6,323 bases of DNA. Source: an uncultured Coriobacteriaceae bacterium. Its GTDB lineage: Bacteria; Actinomycetota; Coriobacteriia; Coriobacteriales; UMGS124. The notes beneath the pieces were generated by a model. The model ran no database searches. It was given only the letters and a program-made list of their open reading frames with translations, and had not been told where the DNA came from. Location: assembly GCA_900555105.1 (NCBI GenBank), contig USJP01000103.1:1-6323 (forward strand), in the 5' to 3' direction. The position numbers and the translations under genes were made by a program. Numbering within the stretch: position 1 is the stretch's first letter; every line of letters begins with the position of its first letter. This document shows positions 1 through 4,720 of this stretch, in pieces.

Positions 1-40
1 TTTTTGTTGCTTTGTTCCGCTACGGCAGCGCCCTCCTTTC

Positions 41-69
41 TTGCATAGTACGGATTTATTCCGTACACT
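41..69 (+). promoter_or_regulatory. Sigma-70-type promoter of the antitoxin-toxin operon
   Basis: A -35 element TTGCAT (41-46, 4 of 6 consensus bases) and a -10 element TACACT (64-69, 4 of 6) are separated by exactly 17 bp. Transcription would start near base 76 and give a leader of about 40 nt before the antitoxin ATG. Both elements are seen directly. Their use as a promoter is inferred from spacing and position. Confidence 0.55.
48..66. promoter_or_regulatory. Inverted-repeat operator inside the toxin-antitoxin promoter
   Basis: GTACGGA (48-54) and TCCGTAC (60-66) form a perfect 7-bp inverted repeat with a 5-bp centre. It lies in the spacer between the -35 and -10 elements and overlaps the -10. 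Ribbon-helix-helix antitoxins of the TacA type bind such palindromes to repress their own operon, so this is the likely autoregulatory operator for the gene at 116-394. The repeat is seen directly; the binding is inferred. Confidence 0.6.
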
Positions 70-115
70 AGTCTCAACACGATAACGAGCGAGCCGCTTT
101 GGGATTGGGGCAGAC

Positions 116-394
116 ATGCCGGTTGTTGCGGAGAAAAAAGAAAAGCAGTATCGGATGGACATCCGGCTCACGCAGCTTCAGCGCTTGAGCTATGAGCGAG
201 CCGCGTCGCTGCGGGGCCAGACGCTTACCCAATGGGCGACGGCGCATCTTGATGAGAGTGCGCGACGCGACATCGACGAGGTGATGACTACCGCCCTGTC
301 GCCTGAGGCCTTCGATGCTTTCTGCGCAATGCTCGACGCTCCCATGCCCGAGGCGGCGCAAAACCTTCTCGCTCGCAAGTCGGTGTGGGAATGA
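116..394 (+). CDS. DUF1778 / TacA-like antitoxin (ribbon-helix-helix)
   Basis: This 92-residue protein is a likely antitoxin for a GNAT-acetyltransferase toxin. Such antitoxins bind operator DNA through an N-terminal ribbon-helix-helix and neutralise the toxin with an extended C-terminal segment. The N-terminus shows the family pattern: a short strand around residues 12-19 (YRMDIRLT), a first helix over about 20-33 (YERAASLRG) and a second over about 36-49 (LTQWATAHLDE). The C-terminal part, with LSPEAFDAFCAMLDAP (61-76) and ending near LLARKSVWE, matches the toxin-binding tail of DUF1778 proteins, and the length is normal for the family. The ATG at 116 has only a modest G-rich ribosome site (TTGGGG). 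The stop overlaps the next ATG (ATGA at 391-394), a typical coupled antitoxin-toxin arrangement. The promoter with a palindrome just upstream fits autorepression. The gene looks intact although its partner does not. Confidence 0.85.
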   Translation: MPVVAEKKEKQYRMDIRLTQLQRLSYERAASLRGQTLTQWATAHLDESARRDIDEVMTTALSPEAFDAFCAMLDAPMPEAAQNLLARKSVWE

Positions 395-859
395 GTGGGT
401 TCACTCGCCCGGTCCAACTGCCAGTTGGGGTAGGAATAGAGGGTTTTACCTGCGGCGATGAAATCGCCGACAATTGGGCGGCCCATCACTCGGCATCGGC
501 GCGTCTCTGCCGTTGTCTACGCAACCTATTGTGGCGATGTCGTCGCTGGCTTCTACACGCTGAGCGCCCATTCCGTGACCAGGGCATCAGTGAGTGGGGG
601 ATGGTTTGCGCGCAATGCCCCCGAGCAGATTCCCGCCGTTCTTTTGGGCATGCTTGGTGTGGACGAGAGGTTCAAGGGTCTTGGCTTGGGTGCATCGTTG
701 CTCCGCGACGCCATTCAGAACGCGATGAAGGTTGCGAGCCTCGCGGGTGCCCGTGCACTCGTTGTGGACCCAACGGGCCCCGATGCGGCGGCCTTCTACG
801 AGCATTTCGGCTTCACAAAGCTCCCGGGAACATCACGCATGGCGCTTAAGCTGGGATAA
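391..859 (+). pseudogene. TacT-like GNAT acetyltransferase toxin, apparently frameshifted
   Basis: TacT-type toxins transfer an acetyl group from acetyl-CoA to the amino acid on charged tRNA and so stop translation. The expected start is the ATG at 391, which overlaps the antitoxin stop. From there one frame encodes the family's N-terminal block GIEGFTCGDEIADNW, then SASAR up to about base 504. The remainder of the family pattern resumes one frame later from about base 506 (SAVVYATYCGDVVAGFYTL). It includes the acetyl-CoA loop RFKGLGLG and the AAFYEHFGF segment, whose Tyr corresponds to the catalytic Tyr of TacT. Joining the two frames gives about 155 residues, the normal size. The shift equals one extra base or a loss of two (or five) bases near 505. 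The only intact frame holding the core is 458-859 (133 residues); it would lack the first strand and helix and has no clear ribosome site. The gene is most likely inactivated. A sequencing error or a short functional form are the alternatives. Confidence 0.7.
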
Positions 860-957
860 TTCACCCGAATGCTGTGCCTGATGTATTTTTAGCCGCCCCG
901 GACCTGCCCCGTTGGTGTTTGGAGGAGAGGGAAGCAGCCCACGACCTCGCCAGGACT

Positions 958-975
958 GCCTCGGTTCGGTGAGGC
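958..975 (+). terminator. Possible weak terminator hairpin between convergent genes
   Basis: GCCTC (958-962) and GAGGC (971-975) form a perfect 5-bp stem with an 8-nt loop. A T-rich run (CTTCTTTGTTT) begins about eight bases after the stem. An alternative longer pairing uses CCTCGCC at 945-951 with GGTGAGG at 968-974 (one G-T pair). The site lies in the gap of about 150 bp between the + strand toxin gene and the end of the - strand Fic gene. The stem is short and the T tract is displaced, so termination is only a possibility. Nothing else with support is seen between 860 and 1012. Confidence 0.25.
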
Positions 976-1012
976 CCGCAGGCTTCTTTGTTTGACGCAT
1001 GCCACAGCTCGC

Positions 1013-1978
1013 TTACCGCGCCAATACAGCCTCGGTGATGCCGGCCTCTTTGAGCTGCTGCTGCATGGGGGCGGCGAAGGCATGATCGACGTTGCGCACG
1101 CGTTCGGGCTGCTCGAAGAGCGCGCGGCAATACGTGTCGGCCTCGTTCAGGGGGCCATCATCCTCTCCCAGCACGTGCGAGATAAAGGTGACAAGAGGAT
1201 CGAAGTTCACGTCGACGCCGACGCTGCGATTGCGGTAGTTCGCGCGTACGAGGGCGTTCCTGAAGAAGGATGCGTGCGTCTCGAAAGGCTCGTTGTCCAG
1301 GTCGAAGCCAAGGCGGTTGAGGTAGAGCTCGCAAAACACAGCGACCGTCCTCGTGTTTCCCTCCCAGAAGGGATGCGTGAACCACACGTCGGAGACAAAC
1401 CCGGCAAAATGGGAGAGGTCGGCATAGCACATCCCCGCCCCGCCGTCTGAGTACGTCGCATAACGATAGTCGCGCTCTTTGGCGAAGAGAATTTCCAATG
1501 ACCGCTCGATAAGGCTGGGGGCGCCGTACAGCAAAGTGTCGCCATTGAGCGCAGGCTCAAGCTTGACAAGGGATTCGGTGCGATAGGCCCCGGGATGATA
1601 GACTGCCGGGTCAAGGTCTTGGAACAGATGGCGATGGATGTGTGCGAGCAGCTCGTGGTCGAGGGCGAACTCTCTTGCGCCCAGCAGCTCCACGATGCGC
1701 GCGCTGACCTTGTCGGCCTCCTCGGTGCGGCGGGGCTGCTGCGGGGGTACCGACCCACGTGCGTAATAGCTGTTGAGTTCCTTCGTTACCTCGGCGATTG
1801 AGATGTCGCCCCGCGTATGGGAATCGGCGAGCTCATGCACGTATTCGGATGGGGCGAGCCCATCGATTGCCTGAAGGCCGAAGGCGGTCTTCCAGTACCT
1901 TGCCTTTGCCTGCGACGAGGGGCTTGGCTGGGCAATGTAGCCGCTCGAAAACTCGTCAGCCCTGTCGAAAGGGGTCAT
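1013..1978 (-). CDS. Fic-domain protein with N-terminal VbhA-like antitoxin segment
   Basis: Fic enzymes usually move AMP (or another phosphate-containing group) from a nucleotide onto a hydroxyl of a target protein. The 321-residue protein has three parts. Residues about 28-72 resemble a VbhA-type inhibitory domain (GLQAIDGLAPSEYV ... GDISIAEVTKELNSYY). Residues about 88-250 form the Fic core: HRHLFQDLDP near 116, GAYRTE near 130, a flap around 145-155, and the active loop HPFWEGNTR at 202-210 with catalytic His202. NALVRANYRNRSVG follows at 241-254, then a less conserved tail. The Fic loop has Thr in place of the usual Gly or Lys, and no Arg at the +3 position after Arg210. The expected S/TxxxEG inhibitory motif reads LxxxDG at 35-40. 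The start at 1978 is chosen for its 9-nt spacing from AAGGAG; ATG 1984 (3 nt) is the alternative. The same frame stays open to 2131, but that extension runs into a terminator. The gene has its own promoter and no operon partner. An anti-phage or stress role is only a guess. Confidence 0.85.
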   Translation of the reverse strand: MTPFDRADEFSSGYIAQPSPSSQAKARYWKTAFGLQAIDGLAPSEYVHELADSHTRGDISIAEVTKELNSYYARGSVPPQQPRRTEEADKVSARIVELLGAREFALDHELLAHIHRHLFQDLDPAVYHPGAYRTESLVKLEPALNGDTLLYGAPSLIERSLEILFAKERDYRYATYSDGGAGMCYADLSHFAGFVSDVWFTHPFWEGNTRTVAVFCELYLNRLGFDLDNEPFETHASFFRNALVRANYRNRSVGVDVNFDPLVTFISHVLGEDDGPLNEADTYCRALFEQPERVRNVDHAFAAPMQQQLKEAGITEAVLAR

Positions 1979-1987
1979 CCTCATCGT

Positions 1988-1993
1988 CTCCTT
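1988..1993 (-). promoter_or_regulatory. Ribosome binding site of the Fic gene
   Basis: AAGGAG on the - strand lies 9 nt before the ATG at 1978 and only 3 nt before the in-frame ATG at 1984. The first spacing is within the usual range and the second is too short, so the site decides the start in favour of 1978. It also rules out the upstream open extension of the frame. Confidence 0.7.
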
Positions 1994-2018
1994 CGCGCTG
2001 CCTGTGCACTGTCCCTGC

Positions 2019-2048
2019 AGTATAGCCGACGATGCGGAGCGCTGGCAG
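2019..2048 (-). promoter_or_regulatory. Promoter of the Fic gene
   Basis: On the - strand, a -35-like CTGCCA (2048-2043, 4 of 6 consensus bases) and a -10-like TATACT (2024-2019, 5 of 6) are 18 bp apart. The predicted transcript start near 2012 leaves a leader of about 20 nt before the AAGGAG ribosome site. It lies just downstream of the flavoprotein terminator, so the Fic gene is probably transcribed separately. Confidence 0.55.
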
Positions 2049-2075
2049 GGGTGGTTGGCGTGTCCAGCTGACCTC

Positions 2076-2128
2076 AAAAAACGAAGGGCCCGGATTTCTG
2101 CCAGAGGTTGGTTTCGAAATCCGGGCCC
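2076..2128 (-). terminator. Strong intrinsic terminator of the flavoprotein gene
   Basis: A 13-bp perfect stem pairs GGGCCCGGATTTC (2086-2098) with GAAATCCGGGCCC (2116-2128) around a 17-nt loop. On the - strand it is followed by TTCGTTTTTT (2085-2076), the U-tract of a Rho-independent terminator. It lies about 40 nt after the flavoprotein stop codon and separates that gene from the Fic gene. There is no T-tract on the other side, so it acts only on - strand transcription. Confidence 0.95.
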
Positions 2129-2169
2129 CATGAGCCTAGAAGATGTTTAGCGCGGATGCGGCTGCCTCT

Positions 2170-4437
2170 TTATGCTCCAAGCAACTCGATGACCTTCTCT
2201 GCTGCGATGTATCCCGAGGTCACGGAATGACCCTGCGATACGCCGGCGCAGTGTTGTGAAGCGTAGTACACGTTGCCCCACATGCCGCCTGCGTCCAGAC
2301 CTCCCAGGAAGAGGCCGGGGATGGGCCTGAGGTTCTCGTTGAGAGCCTGGAAGTACTGGTTTGCGCGAACACCGTTGAGCGTGCCGTCGATGGCCATGCA
2401 GAAACGTACGGCATAGAAGGGGCCCTCAGAAAGCGGGCGAAGCATTTCGGGACGCTTATGGAACTGGGCGTCTTCGCCGGCTTCGATGGCAGCCAGGTAA
2501 TCGTCGATGGTATTGGCCCAGACCTCGGAATCAAACCCAATCTTCTCGCCAAGTTCCTCTAGGGTGTCGGCGCTCCAGCCCTCGCCGGCTTCGATGGCAG
2601 CCTGCATTTCGTCGGCCAGCGTGTAGAAGGGCACGCAAGCACGGGAGCGGTAGATGCGCAGTGTTTCGCGGACTTCTTCACTCAGCAGGCCCGGGCAGCC
2701 TTCAGCCACCATGGCGTCAAGATCTGCCTGGCAGAAAATGGCATATGCGTGGTCGATGGCGTACAGGGCCGATGTGCCGACGCCGAGGGGCTCGGTCGCG
2801 CCGAGCTCTTCGTTGTAGAAACGCTGACCCTCGGGGTTTACCTGGAGCAGCCCGGCATAGTTGATGAACTTCATGTAGCCAGCGTAGAAGTCGACTTTGA
2901 GGTTGGAGCAGAACTCGGCGGGCAGGGGGTTGATTTCGGTGGTTAGACGACCGCCGGCGGCCAGGGCCATTTGGAGTCCGTCTCCCGTGTTGGAGGAAAC
3001 GCCATACAAATAGAGGTTGTCGGTGCGCAGGTACTCACGCATAAGATCGCGGTTGCCGCCAAAGCCACCGCAGGCCACGAGCGTGTACGGCGCCCTCACG
3101 GTCACTTCGGTGCCGTCCTGCTTCCTTGCCTTAACGCCCGTGACGGTGCCATTATCATCTTGAATGAGCTCGTAGGCGCGGGTCTCGAGAAGTAGCTTTG
3201 CTCCACCGGGGAGGATGTAGTCGTCATAGAGGACATCAAATTTTGTCGTGCCCTTGCCCCAGTCCATGGAACAGCCGTTGATGGAAGGAACGAAGCCGTC
3301 AAAACGTGCTTCCTTGGCGGCCGAGCGGTCGAAGTAGTCGGCTACGGGCCCCATGTGATTCACGACGTTGTACAACACATTGGTGTCGCAGCGATACTTG
3401 GCGTACTCGCTCAGCTCGGTGAACATGTAGCTTGCATCTGGCACCTCTACGCCGTCGTCTGCATGGGCCTTGTTAAGCCACTCTGCGCCAGGGGCCAGGA
3501 TGCCCGTGGAACAGACGCTTTCGCCGCCGACCTTGCCGCACTTCTCTATGATGACAACGCTGAGCCCGGCCTCAACTGCGCGCATTGCCGCGACGGTTCC
3601 TGCGCCGCCGGCTGACACAATGGCAAAGTCACACTCGTACTCCTCGGATGCCTCGACACGTGCGGGAGCGGAGCGGAAGCCAGACAAATCCGCGCCAGCT
3701 TCGGTGAGGGCCTGTTCTACTCCGGTAATGATGGCCTGAGAAGTCATGGTGGCGCCGGTGACGCAGTCGACGTTCACCGACTGAGCATCAACAATAGCTG
3801 CGGGGATGCGTTCGATGCACGGTTCGATGAAGCCCGGCGTGTCCGAGTACGACTCAACGGTCACGGAAAGAATCCTCGTCTCGTCGACCTCAACGGCGAC
3901 GCGCGTCGGTTCAATGATATGGGGGCTGCCGAAACGCTCGCCTTCGATGGTGCCTTTCTTCCATTTGCCAAATTCTTCGCCGTAGTACACGCCGGGAGTC
4001 ATTGCCTGTACAACGGGGGAGGTTTCAACGGCCTGAAGCGTTGCGCCGCTTTGGGCAAGTGCGTCAGCCGCGGCCTGCAGGATGGCATTTGAGGTAACGG
4101 TTGCGCCGGAGACTCCGTCTACCTCGATGGAATTCTTGGAGAGCATGTCGGGCGGCATGATTTCAAGAGCGCGAGTGCCAATGCCCTGAGTTTCATCGGG
4201 GCCCTCTGCGGCGACGGCGGCGAGAGCGCCGTTTTCAATGGTTAGCGTTACAGTGACGTCGCCGCCCAGTCCTTTGGCGGTTGCGCTGTAGGTGCCATCG
4301 CCGCCTGTGGTTTCCGGGGCCGCATCGGGAGCTGGCTCAGCATGCGCGATATTTCCGCTGGCAAACGCTGTGCTGGCGATAATCCCTGCGGTTCCCGCTG
4401 CTGCGCCGGTGAGAAAACTCCTACGAGAGACTTCCAT
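2170..4437 (-). CDS. Tat-exported flavoprotein reductase: two FMN-binding domains plus FAD_binding_2 domain
   Basis: This 755-residue protein is a probable extracytoplasmic terminal reductase of the fumarate/urocanate reductase superfamily. A twin-arginine signal (SRRSFLTG, Arg5-Arg6, hydrophobic stretch 11-27, likely cleavage after AHA33) implies folded export. Two FMN-binding domains follow, at about 48-132 and 144-247. Each has an ApbE flavinylation motif: DGVSGAT (107-113) and DCVTGAT (224-230), with Thr113 and Thr230 as probable attachment sites. The FAD domain spans about 268-755: VSAGGAG at 274-280, EKCGKVGG at 299-305, CGGFGGN at 456-462, GQRFYNEE at 537-544, and a C-terminal segment with IPGLFLGGLDAGG at 706-718. 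The first Gly of the nucleotide-binding loop is Ser275. The fumarate reductase substrate residues are not evident: the HHTMGG site reads DGTLNG at 684-689. There is no haem CxxCH motif, so FMN is the likely internal electron carrier. AAGGAGG at 5 nt supports the start. The divergent LuxR-type gene is the likely regulator. Family assignment is secure; the substrate is unknown. Confidence 0.93.
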   Translation of the reverse strand: MEVSRRSFLTGAAAGTAGIIASTAFASGNIAHAEPAPDAAPETTGGDGTYSATAKGLGGDVTVTLTIENGALAAVAAEGPDETQGIGTRALEIMPPDMLSKNSIEVDGVSGATVTSNAILQAAADALAQSGATLQAVETSPVVQAMTPGVYYGEEFGKWKKGTIEGERFGSPHIIEPTRVAVEVDETRILSVTVESYSDTPGFIEPCIERIPAAIVDAQSVNVDCVTGATMTSQAIITGVEQALTEAGADLSGFRSAPARVEASEEYECDFAIVSAGGAGTVAAMRAVEAGLSVVIIEKCGKVGGESVCSTGILAPGAEWLNKAHADDGVEVPDASYMFTELSEYAKYRCDTNVLYNVVNHMGPVADYFDRSAAKEARFDGFVPSINGCSMDWGKGTTKFDVLYDDYILPGGAKLLLETRAYELIQDDNGTVTGVKARKQDGTEVTVRAPYTLVACGGFGGNRDLMREYLRTDNLYLYGVSSNTGDGLQMALAAGGRLTTEINPLPAEFCSNLKVDFYAGYMKFINYAGLLQVNPEGQRFYNEELGATEPLGVGTSALYAIDHAYAIFCQADLDAMVAEGCPGLLSEEVRETLRIYRSRACVPFYTLADEMQAAIEAGEGWSADTLEELGEKIGFDSEVWANTIDDYLAAIEAGEDAQFHKRPEMLRPLSEGPFYAVRFCMAIDGTLNGVRANQYFQALNENLRPIPGLFLGGLDAGGMWGNVYYASQHCAGVSQGHSVTSGYIAAEKVIELLGA
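2474..2602. repeat. Short in-frame direct repeat within the flavoprotein gene
   Basis: An identical 21-bp segment occurs at 2474-2494 and 2582-2602, 108 bp (36 codons) apart. It encodes AAIEAGE twice (around residues 649-655 and 613-619). The two copies sit in helical, surface-type sequence of the capping region. Recombination between them would remove 36 codons in frame. It may be chance similarity reinforced by codon preference. Confidence 0.6.
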
Positions 4438-4442
4438 GTCGC

Positions 4443-4449
4443 CCTCCTT
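4443..4449 (-). promoter_or_regulatory. Ribosome binding site of the flavoprotein gene
   Basis: AAGGAGG on the - strand lies 5 nt before the ATG at 4437 and is a near-perfect Shine-Dalgarno sequence. It fixes the start immediately before the twin-arginine signal and predicts high translation. Confidence 0.85.
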
Positions 4450-4560
4450 GTGCGGCTTCCCCTGGTCGGCCGCTTTGTGGTTGTCTGGAGCTGTGTTGCC
4501 CGGGTTGTCTCAATAGTGGTCGCGACAATTGCGCTGCCCGTGCGTTTTTCTGTGGCTCTG

Positions 4561-4625
4561 ACTGTGAGTTCTGTGCCTTTGTTGTATGTGAATATCTCGG
4601 CTAATCTCACAGTTGACATTCACAT
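4561..4625. promoter_or_regulatory. Interleaved inverted repeats, candidate regulator binding sites
   Basis: The divergent intergenic region (4438-4720) holds two perfect 8-bp inverted repeats. ATGTGAAT (4586-4593) pairs with ATTCACAT (4618-4625), 32 bp from start to start, about three helical turns. ACTGTGAG (4561-4568) pairs with CTCACAGT (4606-4613), 45 bp apart. All four arms contain TGTGA on one strand or the other. The most economical reading is a set of operator half-sites for the adjacent LuxR-type regulator, placed to control both divergent genes. The repeats are seen; their function is inferred. No convincing -10/-35 pair for the flavoprotein gene was found, which would fit an activator-dependent promoter. 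Confidence 0.55.
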
Positions 4626-4682
4626 GCGGCATCAAGCTGGAGTTTTGTTAATAACCAGGCCCCTGTGTGGAGCGCGGGCGAG

Positions 4683-4688
4683 TATTAT
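4683..4688 (+). promoter_or_regulatory. Possible -10 element of the LuxR-type regulator gene
   Basis: TATTAT matches 5 of 6 bases of the -10 consensus. It would start transcription near 4695, about 26 nt before the ATG at 4721, leaving room for the G-rich ribosome site (GGGGGG at 4710-4715). No acceptable -35 hexamer lies 16-18 bp upstream, so the promoter would need help from an activator or is not real. Confidence 0.35.
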
Positions 4689-4720
4689 GGTTGTCGACTG
4701 GCATCAGATGGGGGGCTTGA

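Noticed and set aside
1..40. T-rich left edge as the tail of a terminator
   Set aside because: The window begins at TTTTT with no stem visible to its left, so it cannot be judged.
496..515. Programmed +1 frameshift in the toxin gene
   Set aside because: There is no stop codon, rare-codon run or slippery sequence at the junction. The first frame stays open far downstream, so a recoding signal is not supported.
992..1801. + strand open frames opposite the Fic gene (992-1450 and 1595-1801)
   Set aside because: They mirror the coding bias of the Fic gene, and no known family pattern is visible in them.
1979..2131. Upstream extension of the Fic reading frame to a start at 2131
   Set aside because: It runs through the intrinsic terminator and the predicted Fic promoter, has no ribosome site and shows no family-like sequence. 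AAGGAG at 1988-1993 supports the start at 1978.
4587..4611. CRP/FNR-type site (TGTGA ... TCACA)
   Set aside because: The half-sites are 15 bp apart instead of 6, and a better pairing exists between longer arms.
4613..4641. TTGACA (4613-4618) as the -35 of the regulator gene
   Set aside because: The hexamer is perfect, but at 17 bp downstream the sequence is GCTGGA and no acceptable -10 lies at 16-18 bp.
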